Shown here piece after piece: positions 24,028-33,700 of a stretch of 64,000 bases of DNA. The notes beneath the pieces were generated by a model. It ran no database searches. It was not told where the DNA came from and saw nothing but the letters and a program-made list of their open reading frames with translations. Every line of letters starts with the position of its first letter. Position 1 is the stretch's first letter. Made by a program: the position numbers and the translations under genes. Source of the stretch: Desulfoluna limicola (GTDB lineage: Bacteria > Desulfobacterota > Desulfobacteria > Desulfobacterales > Desulfolunaceae); assembly GCF_021654575.1 (NCBI RefSeq), contig NZ_AP024488.1:744001-808000 (forward strand), given 5' to 3'.

Positions 24028-25479
24028 CTAACCTCCAACCTTTGTGGTCAATGTCTCTTCCGCACCGCCCTCGGGGGTATTCTCGTAGGCTTCGCAGGCG
24101 TATAGGGTCTGAACCACATCCTCGCCCCTGGACAGGTGCACCAGGTCGCAGAGCATGCCCTTGTTGCAGCCCAGCTCGTTGGCCCGGGTGCACTCGGTGA
24201 AATTTGAGGTGATCTGCTGAATGGTTTCAATTCCCCGGAATGTGCCCCTCTCTTCCACCTCGTCGCGGGCGAAGAGGGCCATGCCGATGGAGCCCATCAC
24301 CTTGTGGTGCATGGGTATGAAAAGTTCGACCCTTTCGCCCCGGGCTTCAAAGAGCAGGTCTTCCATGGACTTGATCACCCCGATGTTGGAGGCCACGCCG
24401 CCCTGGAATGCGATGGGGGTTTTGAGGTGCTTTTTGTTGATGCCCAGGGTGGAGTAGAAGTTCATGGCCAGCGATCGGTGGAGGCCGGCGATGATGTTCT
24501 CTTTGGTGTTGCCCTTGGCCTGCTCGGCGATGAGGTCGCGGCCAACAAAGACCGTGCACATGCTTGAGAAGCTGTAGGGCTTTTTGGCTTTCAGGCCCGT
24601 CTCCCCGAATTTTTCGATGGGAATTCCCAGGCGGTCGGCCTGGGCGTCGAGGAAGGAGCCGGTACCGGCGCCGCATTTTTTGTTCATGCCCGCTTCTTCG
24701 AGTTCGCCGTCTTCGATGTACATGACCTTGGAGTCCTGGCCACCGATATCGAAGATCACCTGGGTGTCGGGAAGGAGGTGCAGGGTCGCCTCGGCGTGGG
24801 CGTCCAGCTCCGTCTCGTAGACATCCGCTCCAAGCAGGGCGGCAGAAATTTCGTGGCCGCTGCCCGTAACGCCGGAGCCGAGGATGTCGATGTTGGCGGG
24901 GAGCTTTTGGGAAAGGCGGTTAAAGGCCTTTTTGATGTTGTTGATGATGTCCCCTTCGGTGAGGGTGTAGTCGGTTTCGAAGACCACGCCCGCTTCATCC
25001 ACGAAGGCGATATTGATGGAGATGGAGCCGGCATCCAGCCCGATGAACCCCTTGATGGTGTTTCCCCAGGAACCGGAAATCAGGGGGAAGGCAAGGACGC
25101 GGCTCTTGTCGCAGACATATTTGTACGCGGGTTTGGTCAGCCCCTTGATGAGGGTGTCGATTTGCTGGATGGGGGAGGGGGGGGTGAGGTCTGCTGCTTC
25201 GGTCTTGATCCACAGGTCAGAGACCGTGGTGCTGATTTCGACGCTGGAGCCGTCATCGCAGGTGAAGGAAGCGGACTCCACGTCATTGATGGATTGGGTC
25301 TTGGCCTCTTTTTTCAGCGTGTCGATGACCGGGGCCACGGATTCCCATGCGTCTTGTACGCGATCTTTTGCCTTTTGAAGAAACAGATAGGGGATTCGGT
25401 AAAAAATCTGCCCTGGTTTTGCCGGCATGTGGGCAAAACCTGCGCTCTTGTTTCCGGAGATTGCGCTATTGTTTTTCAT
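24028..25479 (-). CDS. Acyl-CoA dehydratase activase (BadF/HgdC-type ATPase) with long N-terminal extension
   Basis: ATP-driven one-electron donor (archerase) for the dehydratase encoded by the next two genes. The ASKHA core spans about 155-420: GFIGLDAGSISIN (phosphate 1), VIFDIGGQDSKVMYIEDG (phosphate 2) and AFQGGVASNIGV. The bridging cluster cysteines are in NKKCGAGTGSFLD and SSMCTVFVGRDLI. At 483 residues it is about 220 longer than classical HgdC: the first 150 residues are unrecognised, and a tail holds three more cysteines (CTRANELGCNKGMLC near 447-461) that might hold another metal site. ATG with AGAGAGA upstream. First gene of the operon. Confidence 0.9.
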   Translation of the reverse strand: MKNNSAISGNKSAGFAHMPAKPGQIFYRIPYLFLQKAKDRVQDAWESVAPVIDTLKKEAKTQSINDVESASFTCDDGSSVEISTTVSDLWIKTEAADLTPPSPIQQIDTLIKGLTKPAYKYVCDKSRVLAFPLISGSWGNTIKGFIGLDAGSISINIAFVDEAGVVFETDYTLTEGDIINNIKKAFNRLSQKLPANIDILGSGVTGSGHEISAALLGADVYETELDAHAEATLHLLPDTQVIFDIGGQDSKVMYIEDGELEEAGMNKKCGAGTGSFLDAQADRLGIPIEKFGETGLKAKKPYSFSSMCTVFVGRDLIAEQAKGNTKENIIAGLHRSLAMNFYSTLGINKKHLKTPIAFQGGVASNIGVIKSMEDLLFEARGERVELFIPMHHKVMGSIGMALFARDEVEERGTFRGIETIQQITSNFTECTRANELGCNKGMLCDLVHLSRGEDVVQTLYACEAYENTPEGGAEETLTTKVGG

Positions 25480-25499
25480 GCATTCTCTCTTTTGTATGA

Positions 25500-26400
25500 G
25501 GTTGAGGATGTTTATAAGTATGAATTAAGATAGTGTTTGGTAACGCTGTTCCATTTGTGGTCAATGAAAAAAAATGGTTTCCTTATTCAACCCCCTGTGG
25601 GGGGCCTGTACACCGTGCTCTTACCGTTCCATCGCCACTATCACCCTTGGAATCAGCACAAGGGCATTGATTTTACGGGGTACCCTTGAGTCTGACACGT
25701 CCATGGGCCAGTCGGAGTCGGCATTTGCGTTTCGTAAAGGACGGCGTACTTCTTTCCAAGTCGATCCATATCAAAAACAGGATAATTGTACGGTTGTTTT
25801 ATCAAATGATACGGGTAAAATCTTATAATATGGGGCTTTTGGCTATCCTGCATTCGGCCCGGCCTGGAGGAATTGTTATAAATATAATAATGATGAGTAA
25901 CATAAGATCCGTCTTTCGACAAGCATGGAATGGCATCGAATATATGAGGGGATGTTGTGTGGGGCGGGTGATTGCGTCGAAATATAAGTGTGTTATGGTG
26001 GGAAGACGGGCGGTCGCGGGGAGAGCCCAAGTACCTCTCAGGCCTAGGATTTCCGGGTATTATTGCTCGGAACACGTTCTGTGCTAAGAAAATGTATGTT
26101 CACATTCCAAGCGGGGCTCAAGGGGTGTATGATGAACAGCATGTGGCCAAAACTGAAATGATTTTTACATCCTGGAGGGAGCGTTTTATCTTTCCAGGGC
26201 TTGAGATCGCCGGCCAACTCCTGTAAAAGGGTCTCGCCAAATCAGACATCAGGGCTCGTCCCTCCAAATCATCATACAGAGACTGCCATGGGCCGCCTCC
26301 TCGTTCAGACGGATCCGCGTGCCGCTCAGGTCGGTTACACGCCCCCAGACTTCTCGAGAGCTGTACAATCTATTGTGCGTGAGCTCTTTATCCCCCTCAC
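25500..26400. other. Gene-free, more A+T-rich stretch upstream of the isocitrate dehydrogenase gene
   Basis: About 950 bases between the divergent activase and isocitrate dehydrogenase genes. The open frames here (for example 25686-26087) have no protein-like composition, no convincing Shine-Dalgarno and no recognised motif. No TIR12 element, terminator or tRNA was found. Decayed coding DNA or regulatory DNA are both possible. Confidence 0.5.
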
Positions 26401-26427
26401 ACAGGGTGTACAAAGAAAGGAATGATT

Positions 26428-27435
26428 ATGACAAAGCGAACAATCACCGTCATCCCCGGGGATGGAATCGGTCCCGATATTATCGACTCAGCCCTTAAGA
26501 TCCTCGACAAAGCGGGATGCGATTTTGAGTATGAGTTTGCAGAGGCAGGCCTCTCCGCTCTGGAAAAGCACGGCGAGCTTCTTCCCCAGCGTACCCTGGA
26601 TCTCATTGAAAAAAATGGGGTTACCCTTAAAGGGCCGCTGACGACCCCCATCGGCAAAGGTTTTACCTCTATCAATGTGACCCTGCGCAAGAAGTTCAAC
26701 CTCTACGCCAACCTGCGACCGGTGATCTCATTCAAGGGCACCAAGGCGCGTTACGAGAACATCGACATCATCACGGTTCGCGAGAACACCCAGGGGATGT
26801 ACTCCGGCCTCGGCCAGACGGTGTCTGAAGATGGCTGCACAGCCGAAGCCATGAGCCTGGTTACCCGCGAAGGGGCCGAGCGCATTGTCACCTTCGCCTA
26901 TGAACTGGCACGAAAAGAGAACAGGAAGAAGGTCACCATCGTCCACAAGGCCAACATCCTGAAGTCCACCTCGGGCCTCTTTCTGGATGTGGCCCGGGAG
27001 GTGAGCAAGAACTACCCTGACATCGAAACGGCAGAAATGATCGTGGATGCTACCTGCATGAAACTGGTTATGAACCCGGAAGAGTTTGACGTCATCGTCA
27101 CCACCAACCTCTTCGGGGACATCATCTCCGACCTCTGCGCTGGCCTGGTGGGCGGCCTCGGCATGGCCCCGGGCGCCAACATCGGTGACGACGCCGCCCT
27201 TTTTGAAGCCGTCCACGGAAGTGCCCCGGACATCGCGGGCAAGAACCTGGCCAACCCCACGTCCGTTATCCTGGCTTCCATCCAGATGCTGGAGTACCTC
27301 GGCATGCAGGACAAGGCTGAAGCCATTCGAAAGGCTGTTTCCGCCGTTATCGAAGAGGGCGACCGCACCACAAGCGACCTGGGCGGGACCCACGGCACCA
27401 CTGACTTTACCCAGGCGGTGATGGACAGGCTCTAA
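26428..27435 (+). CDS. Isocitrate/isopropylmalate dehydrogenase family, probably NAD-dependent isocitrate dehydrogenase
   Basis: 335-residue beta-decarboxylating dehydrogenase. Motifs: VIPGDGIGPDI at the N terminus, SINVTLRKKFNLYANLRP (about 88-105, substrate loop with the Ser-Asn pair typical of isocitrate enzymes), ENTQGMYSGLGQ, DATCMKLVMNPEEFDVIVTTNLFGDIISD (divided in the sequence at 212-240; Mg-binding Asp) and GSAPDIAGKNLANPTSVI. The short length and HGSAPD..N region match homologues of eukaryotic IDH3. ATG at 26428 is six bases from AAGGA; the ATG at 26422 is closer than usual. It probably feeds the TCA cycle. 3-isopropylmalate dehydrogenase is less likely because no leu genes are near. 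Confidence 0.85.
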   Translation: MTKRTITVIPGDGIGPDIIDSALKILDKAGCDFEYEFAEAGLSALEKHGELLPQRTLDLIEKNGVTLKGPLTTPIGKGFTSINVTLRKKFNLYANLRPVISFKGTKARYENIDIITVRENTQGMYSGLGQTVSEDGCTAEAMSLVTREGAERIVTFAYELARKENRKKVTIVHKANILKSTSGLFLDVAREVSKNYPDIETAEMIVDATCMKLVMNPEEFDVIVTTNLFGDIISDLCAGLVGGLGMAPGANIGDDAALFEAVHGSAPDIAGKNLANPTSVILASIQMLEYLGMQDKAEAIRKAVSAVIEEGDRTTSDLGGTHGTTDFTQAVMDRL

Positions 27436-27450
27436 GCGGGCCAAAAACCT

Positions 27451-27540
27451 GCCTCCGGCGGCCAGGGGGGAAGCCCCTGGACCCCAGGTTTTCGAACGTG
27501 ATCGATCTGAGGGACGAAGATCGATCACGTTCGCATTTTT
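27451..27540 (+). repeat. TIR12 hairpin element, copy 15, doubling as a terminator
   Basis: GCCTCCGGCGGC at 27451-27462, 15 bases after the dehydrogenase stop, then CAGGGGGGAAGCCCCTG and a very strong 16-bp stem: CGAACGTGATCGATCT (27493-27508), loop GAGGGACGA, AGATCGATCACGTTCG (27518-27533) followed by CATTTTTG. This is the most stable version of the constant-loop hairpin. A degraded right half may lie at 27690-27767 (GCGAATGCCCC, TTCAAGGTG, TTGGCCGGGGGC). Confidence 0.9.
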
Positions 27541-27807
27541 GTATCATGGCGTCGCCCGTGAACAACGATGCCTGTTCACAGGGCCATGAAGACATCTGAA
27601 GTCAACCCCGCCCCAAAGATCCATTCGGCCGTCATTAATTTGAAACCAATATGAGGTCACTCCCCCGAAACAAATTGCCTGATGTCACCCCCCACGCGAA
27701 TGCCCCGGCAGCGAAGGACGGCACCTATTCGCATAGGGTTTCAAGGTGTTCTTATCTTGGCCGGGGGCATGGCGTTTGTTTGGTTCGGGCCGTGGGTGGT
27801 GTGTTTT

Positions 27808-28302
27808 TTATTTTTCCATCCGTCGGGCCTTCCAGTATCTTTTTTTCCAGTAGCTCTCATCCAGGTCGGTGATGGTGACCCCCTTGTTGGTGGAGGCGTG
27901 GAGGAATGTGTTGTTGCCCATGTAGATGCCCACATGGCGTACCATGAGGCCCGTTTTGAAGAAAACGAGGTCGCCGATGCGAAGGTTGTTGCGCTTCACC
28001 GGCTGTCCGGCTTTTCCGAGGAGCTTGGTGCTTCGGGGGATGGTGATGCCGAGTTTGTCGCGGTAGGTGAGGTGGACAAAGCCGGAGCAGTCCACGCCGT
28101 TCTTGCTGTTCCCCCCCATTTTATAGCGCGTGCCTTTCCACTCGGCGTACTGGGCGTTGAGTGCTCCTTTGACGCGGGGTGTGTCGGAGAGGTTGACAGT
28201 GGTTGGGCGTTTGAGTTTGACGGTTCCTCTGTGCTTCACCGGGACCGTGGTGGCACACCCTGCGAGGCATAAGATGGTGAAACCGAGTAGCCATGTCTTC
28301 AC
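27808..28302 (-). CDS. NlpC/P60-family lipoprotein (Spr-like peptidoglycan endopeptidase)
   Basis: 164-residue lipoprotein, lipobox LCLAGC after a short hydrophobic segment. The NlpC/P60 papain-like domain occupies about 50-160: KGTRYKMGGNSKNGVDCSGF with the catalytic Cys, RHVGIYMGNN with the catalytic His and TFLHAST with the third residue. Such enzymes cleave the D-Glu-Dap bond or cross-links between stem peptides. The start is GTG at 28302 with GGAG seven bases upstream. Single gene. Confidence 0.94.
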   Translation of the reverse strand: MKTWLLGFTILCLAGCATTVPVKHRGTVKLKRPTTVNLSDTPRVKGALNAQYAEWKGTRYKMGGNSKNGVDCSGFVHLTYRDKLGITIPRSTKLLGKAGQPVKRNNLRIGDLVFFKTGLMVRHVGIYMGNNTFLHASTNKGVTITDLDESYWKKRYWKARRMEK

Positions 28303-28461
28303 GAGGGGCTCCTTTCAGGTGTGTGGGGGGGGAGGCTGACATATTGACCCAGGCTGTGTTTCAGAACCTCAGTGCCCTTTGGGATACCACAATCTGTCTC
28401 CGGCAGGAAGCGGCTGGTGGGGCAGGGGCAACGGTCTCCCGTCAGTCACCATTTCTGCCAT

Positions 28462-28842
28462 CTAAAGGCCCCGGGAATGGACGCCAATCTGATTGCCTTC
28501 AAGGTCGGTGAAGAAGGCCACAAATCCGTGTTCACCAATGCTCTTTTTGGGTTCGGTGACGTGGCCTCCTTTCTCCTCCACACGTTCAAGGGTCTCAGTG
28601 ATGTCCGGTGTCGAGATGTAGATCACGATGCCGTTGGGTGCGGGGATGTAGCAGTCCCCCATGACAAGTGCCCCGGCGGCCCCCACGGCCAGCTCGTTCA
28701 TGGGGAACCAGGCCATTTCGTTGTCGCCGAGGGTGTGGCGCTCCAGGGGCATGTCAAAGACATATTCATAAAAACCCTGGGCTCGGTCGATGTCCATGAC
28801 AGGGATTTCAAACCAACCAACGGGATTCACGCTGTTTGACAT
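28462..28842 (-). CDS. VOC (glyoxalase/bleomycin resistance/dioxygenase) superfamily protein
   Basis: 126 residues, one VOC domain made of two beta-alpha-beta-beta-beta modules: VGWFEIPVMDIDRAQGFYEY at the start, then AWFPMNELAVGAAGALVMG, IVIYISTPDITETLERVEEK and a final FTDLEGNQIGVHS. Metal ligands cannot be set with confidence; E13 in WFEI and H122 in GVHS are in plausible places. ATG at 28842 has GGAGG upstream. Members range from lyases to antibiotic-binding proteins, so no substrate is named. Confidence 0.88.
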   Translation of the reverse strand: MSNSVNPVGWFEIPVMDIDRAQGFYEYVFDMPLERHTLGDNEMAWFPMNELAVGAAGALVMGDCYIPAPNGIVIYISTPDITETLERVEEKGGHVTEPKKSIGEHGFVAFFTDLEGNQIGVHSRGL

Positions 28843-29219
28843 AATCGGCCTCCGTGGATTCTTTGGGCTATGGGTGGGGGGTGTTTTTGGCATCCACTCT
28901 GTGCAGACTCTGGAAGAATTTTGAAACGGTTCCCGTTCAGGCTACAAGGGGGGCTGTGAGTCGATGGGTTGCCACCCATTATACGTCATATTTATCATAC
29001 GTTCAAAGGTTTGGGTGGATCGGGTGTTGCTATTTTGACGATACACATGTAAGTGGATGTACCGAATCATAAAAAGGCAAATGGCTTAGGACGCAACGCG
29101 AAGGGCAAGAGCTCGTGGTTTTTCGTGTTTGGCGCCAGGCCATGGAACCGTTTCGCGGCTATGCCACCTTGTGGCCGGAGCCTGCTTTTTTAGTCCATGA
29201 TAAACCGTAAGGAAACCGA
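28843..29219. other. Gene-free spacer with a decayed TIR12 trace
   Basis: The 377 bases between the VOC gene and the second helicase hold no supported gene. GGAACCGTTTCGCGGC then GCCACCTTGTGGCCGGAGCC at about 29150-29186 looks like a worn right half of a TIR12 element (compare TTTCGAGGTGGCACACCTCGCC elsewhere). AAAAGGCAAATGGCTTAGG at 29073-29091 is distantly like the heptamer repeat. Confidence 0.45.
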
Positions 29220-30455
29220 ATGAAATTCGATCAGTATTATATATCCGACGACCTTAAGAAAAACCTGGCCCAGCTTGGGTTTAAACGGCCCACAGACATC
29301 CAGTTCAAGGCGATTCCCTCCATCCAGAAGGGGGAAGATGTTCTGGCCATCGCGCAGACGGGCACGGGAAAAACCGCAGCCTTTGCCATTCCCCTTATCG
29401 ACGGAATTCAGCGAAAAAAGAGCAGCAAGCGCTCGTACGGGATCCGTTGCATCGTTATGGTGCCCACACGGGAACTTGCAGCACAGATCGGGGAGGTGTT
29501 CGAGAAGCTCTCCCACCACACCAAGGTGAAAACCTTTGCCCTGTACGGAGGTGTGGAACAGGACGCTCAGATCAAAAAACTGCAGGACGGCATCGATGTT
29601 CTGGTGGCGACTCCGGGCCGTATGTTTGACCTCATCAGCCAGGGGTATATCCGGCTGGACCGCATCGACACCCTGGTTCTGGATGAGGCCGACCGGATGT
29701 TGGACCTCGGGTTCATCAAGGATATTCGGTATGTGAAGAAAAAGCTGACCCGAAAGCACCAGACCCTCTTTTTTTCTGCCACCATCAATGAAACAATCAA
29801 AAAACTGGCTTTTTCCCAGGTGAAGAGTTCTGCCATCCGCATCCAGCTCTCTCCGGAAGACCCGGTCTCCAAAAATGTTTCCCATGCGGTGATGTTTGTG
29901 GAAATGGATGATAAGCGCTTTTTTCTGGAGCGTTATGTACGGGAGAACCCCGAGAGCAAGATGGTGGTTTTCGTCCGAACCCGTGTGCGTGCGGAACGTG
30001 TTGCAAAGGCCATGGGGCGTGTTGGAATCGAGGCCCTTTCCATTCATGGTGAGAAGGACCAGAACGAACGGCTTGTTGCCATGAAATCCTTCAAGGAAGG
30101 GGCCTGTCGGATGCTGGTTGCCACCGACGTCAGTGCCCGGGGTATCGATATCCCGGACGTTACTGTGGTGATCAACTACGATTTGCCCGAGGTGGCGGAG
30201 AACTACGTCCACCGGGTGGGCCGTACCGGCCGGGGCACGAACAAAGGGGTGGCTCTGTCGTTCTGCAGCAAAGAGGAGAGGGAGCGTCTGGAAGAGATCC
30301 AGGGTTTTCTCGGCAAAGAGATCGAGGTGCTTCGCATCGGAAAGGGAGATTACACCCAGACCCTTCAGTTTACGAACGAGCTTACGGCCGAAGAGCTCAT
30401 CGCCGAGCAGGAGCTCTTTGAAAAGAGCCGCAAAAAAAAGAAGAGACGGAAGTAG
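29220..30455 (+). CDS. DEAD-box ATP-dependent RNA helicase, RhlE type (second paralogue)
   Basis: 411 residues with the full motif set: Q motif [79 protein letters not shown] and HRVGRTGRG. It ends in a basic KSRKKKKRRK tail that likely binds RNA. AAGGA precedes the ATG. It is a paralogue of the helicase at 6302, and neither has a distinguishing accessory domain. Single gene, possibly ended by the weak hairpin overlapping its stop. Confidence 0.95.
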   Translation: MKFDQYYISDDLKKNLAQLGFKRPTDIQFKAIPSIQKGEDVLAIAQTGTGKTAAFAIPLIDGIQRKKSSKRSYGIRCIVMVPTRELAAQIGEVFEKLSHHTKVKTFALYGGVEQDAQIKKLQDGIDVLVATPGRMFDLISQGYIRLDRIDTLVLDEADRMLDLGFIKDIRYVKKKLTRKHQTLFFSATINETIKKLAFSQVKSSAIRIQLSPEDPVSKNVSHAVMFVEMDDKRFFLERYVRENPESKMVVFVRTRVRAERVAKAMGRVGIEALSIHGEKDQNERLVAMKSFKEGACRMLVATDVSARGIDIPDVTVVINYDLPEVAENYVHRVGRTGRGTNKGVALSFCSKEERERLEEIQGFLGKEIEVLRIGKGDYTQTLQFTNELTAEELIAEQELFEKSRKKKKRRK

Positions 30456-30470
30456 GGTCTCCTCTTTTTA
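30432..30470 (+). terminator. Possible terminator overlapping the helicase stop
   Basis: AAAAGAAGAGAC, an interior of about eight bases containing the TAG stop, then GTCTCCTCTTTTT can pair imperfectly and ends in five T. It is weaker than the other terminators in the window. Confidence 0.45.
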
Positions 30471-30577
30471 ATGGATTTACCAAGTGCAGATGAAGAAACC
30501 GTAGAGATGTGACGATAAGAAAGAAAGGTGGATTGACGTCGCAGGACGGAGTCAGGTCTGAACGCCCCTTGACAGGG

Positions 30578-30617
30578 GATGATATTAACCCGGCGGTTAA
30601 ATGCATGGCAGTCGAGG
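30578..30617 (+). repeat. 40-bp dispersed repeat, copy A (TTAACCCGGCGGTTAA core)
   Basis: Matches 52999-53038 in inverted orientation at 36 of 40 positions. The core is a near palindrome, TTAACC-CGGC-GGTTAA. It lies in the leader region of the hybrid kinase gene and downstream of the helicase. Confidence 0.8.
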
Positions 30618-30729
30618 AGAGCAATCACCTCGATAATGCTGGCATCTCTTTCATCTGCTGTTTTACCTGTTCCGTTGACGGGTTAAGTCTTTGAGGGAAT
30701 CTCCGGGTACCTGGAGTGGGTGTTGCCAT

Positions 30730-33700
30730 ATGCGTGAGTGCTTTAAGAAAATTATAGCCCCTGTTTTTTCAGTGGTTCTGCTGTTGCTGGCCCATACTTC
30801 TGAGGTTTCCGCTGAGGCGCCTTCTCATGAGACCAGAAAAATCCTGTTTCTCAGCGCGTATCACCCCGGCTTTCCCACGTTCTTCACTCAGGTGGAGGGG
30901 ATTCGGTCTGTGCTCGATTCCCGGAATGTCCACCTCGATATTGAGTTCATGGACTCGAAACGATTCGATCCGGCGGAGACCCAAGGCCTTTTCCACAAAA
31001 CCCTCTCCTACAAACTTGCCCACCTTCCCGCCTATGACCTGGTGCTGGCCGGCGATGACAGCGCCTTGAACTATGTGCTGGCCCACCAGGAGGACCTGTT
31101 CAAGCATATTCCCATTGTCTTTTTCGGGGTGAACAACCGGAGGTTTGCCCTTTCACAGGACGAGAACCCCATGGTTACCGGTGTTGTGGAGTCTGCATCC
31201 CTTGGTGAGACGTTGACTCTGATTACCCGGTTGCAGCCGGATGTGCGGCGCATCGTCGCCATATCCGACGGCACCGTCAGCTCCCATGCGAGCCTGGATC
31301 GGTTTTATGCCGAGGCCCGGGAATTCAAGGCCATTCAATTTTCCAACCTCTCCCTGGAGACCCTGACGTTTGAGGATTTGGCACAGGCGCTGAAGACACT
31401 CGACAGCCGGGATGCGGTGCTGTTGCTTTCTGCCTTTGTGGACAGCACCGGGCGCCGGGTCTCATTCTCTGCCGCCCTCAACCTGGTGACGGACAACCTG
31501 ACGGCCCCATTGTATCACCTTTGGGATCATGGCATGGGGCAGGGTATCATCGGTGGCAAGCTTGTCAGCCATTTTGAACAGGGACGGATTGCAGCGGAGA
31601 TGGCCACACGGGTCCTGGGGGGCGCGCCGGTCAACACAATCCCTGTGGTTGCGGATAGCCCAAACCGGTTCATGGTGGACCCTGAGGCAATGAAGGCCAA
31701 AGGGATACCCTTTTCCCGGATTCCCGGTGGGGTGGAGCGCTTTCAGAAGGCGTCTCCGGAGGACGACAGGCATCGTGCCTTCACCCACGTGGCCATGGTG
31801 ACCCTTGGTGTGTTTTGTCTGTTTACCTGTGTCATGGCTGTCATTGCCTTTCACAGGCGGCGTGCCGATGAGCAGGTGGCACGAAGCGAGCAGCGGTTTC
31901 GCCAGTTGACCCGCCATATGGAAGAGGTTTTTTGTGTGGGCTCCATGGAGACCCACGAAATTCATGAGCTCAGCCCTGCCATAGAGACCATCCTTGGGCT
32001 CTCTTCCTCAAAATTGTGTCGCAAACCCCAGCTTCTGATGGAAGCCATCCATGATGAGGACCTCGAATCGTTTGTTGCCTATCTGGCCCGGATTCATTCA
32101 GGGCAGGAGAACATGGAGGCCATTGAGTTTCGGATGCGGGATATCAAAGGGCAGGTCCACTGGATTCGTTTCCGGGGGTTTGGTATTGAGGACTCCGACA
32201 GCCATGACCTGAAAATTGCCGGTATGGCTACGGACATCACGGATGCCAAGCATGAAGACACTGCCATGAAAGCCCTGGTGGAGACCCTGGCGGGGCGCGT
32301 GGAACAGGACTTTTTTGATGGGGCTGTGCGTCAGCTGTGTTCTTTCCTTGGCTGTGACATGGCGGTCATCAGTGAACTCAAGGAGGGCAGCACGGTTCAG
32401 ACCCTTGCCATGGTGCAGGATGGCCGCATGGTAGAGTCTATGAGCTATAACCTCGTGGGCACCCCCTGTTTTACAACACTGAATGAAGGGGTCTGCATCT
32501 ACCCTGAAAAGGTCCAGGACTATTTCCCGGGCAACAATATGCTTGCCCAGGTGGGGGCTCAAGGCTACCTGGGGTACCCCTTGCGTAACCGTGATGGAGA
32601 AATCATCGGGGTTATGTGTGCCCTCTCCAGGGAGCGGTTCGTCATTCCCAGGCGGACCCAGGAGGTGGTGGCCATATTGGCCAAGGGCATCGCCACTGAA
32701 ATGGAACGCCTTGAGAGTGAGCGTGAGAAAAAGGAGATGGAGATCAGCCTGATCCGCTCCCAGAAGATGCAGGCCATCGGTACCCTGGCCGGCGGTATCG
32801 CCCACGATTTTAACAATATCCTGTTTCCCATCATGGGCTATGTGCAGATGATGCAGGAGGATACGGCGCCTGAGAGCACGCATGGTGGGTATTTAAGTAA
32901 AATCAACGCAAGCTCCCTGCGGGCGAAAAAACTGGTGGATCAGATTCTGGCCTTCAGCCGCAAAGGCGATCAGGCCTTTGAACCCGTCTCGGTGCCCGCA
33001 GTGCTCACGGAGGTGATGGAACTGGTTCGGGCCAGCCTGCCCTCCACCATTGACCTGAAGGCGGATATTGCCGAAGACACCTTGCTGGTGATGGGGGACG
33101 CCACCCAGATTCATCAGGTTGTGATGAATCTCGTGACCAATGCCTACCATGCCATGGAGGGCCGCGGGGGAATTATCGGTGTGACGCTGGCGCTAAGAGG
33201 TGACACCGGACTTGGCGCAACGAAAGGCAAGGCCCCTTGGCTTACCTTGACCGTCAGGGACTCGGGGTGCGGTATTGAGCCGTCGGTGATGGAGTGTATT
33301 TTTGACCCTTACTTCACCACCAAACCCAAAGAGAAGGGGACCGGACTCGGCCTGGCGGTGGTTCATGGTATTGTTAAAAACCACGGCGGCGACATCAGTG
33401 TGGAGAGCACCCCCGGTATAGGGACCACCTTTACGGTGAACCTTCCCTGCCTGGAGAAAGCCCACAGCCAGGAAGAGACTTCACCGGAGATTCCCTTACC
33501 CGTTGGCCATGAGCACATTCTTGTGGTGGATGATGAAGAGGAGGTCAGCATGGTGGAGCAGATGATGCTGGAAAGGCTTGGTTACCGGGTGTCTGTGGCT
33601 GCAAGTGGGCAGGAAGCCTTGGACCTTTTTGCCGCAGACCCTTCATCGGTGAACCTGGTGCTTACCGATATGACCATGCCGAAGATGACCGGCATGCAGC

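Noticed and set aside
25686-26087. 133-residue plus-strand open frame in the 25.5-26.4 kb gap
   Set aside because: No Shine-Dalgarno, no motif and irregular composition; it overlaps an equally long frame on the other strand.
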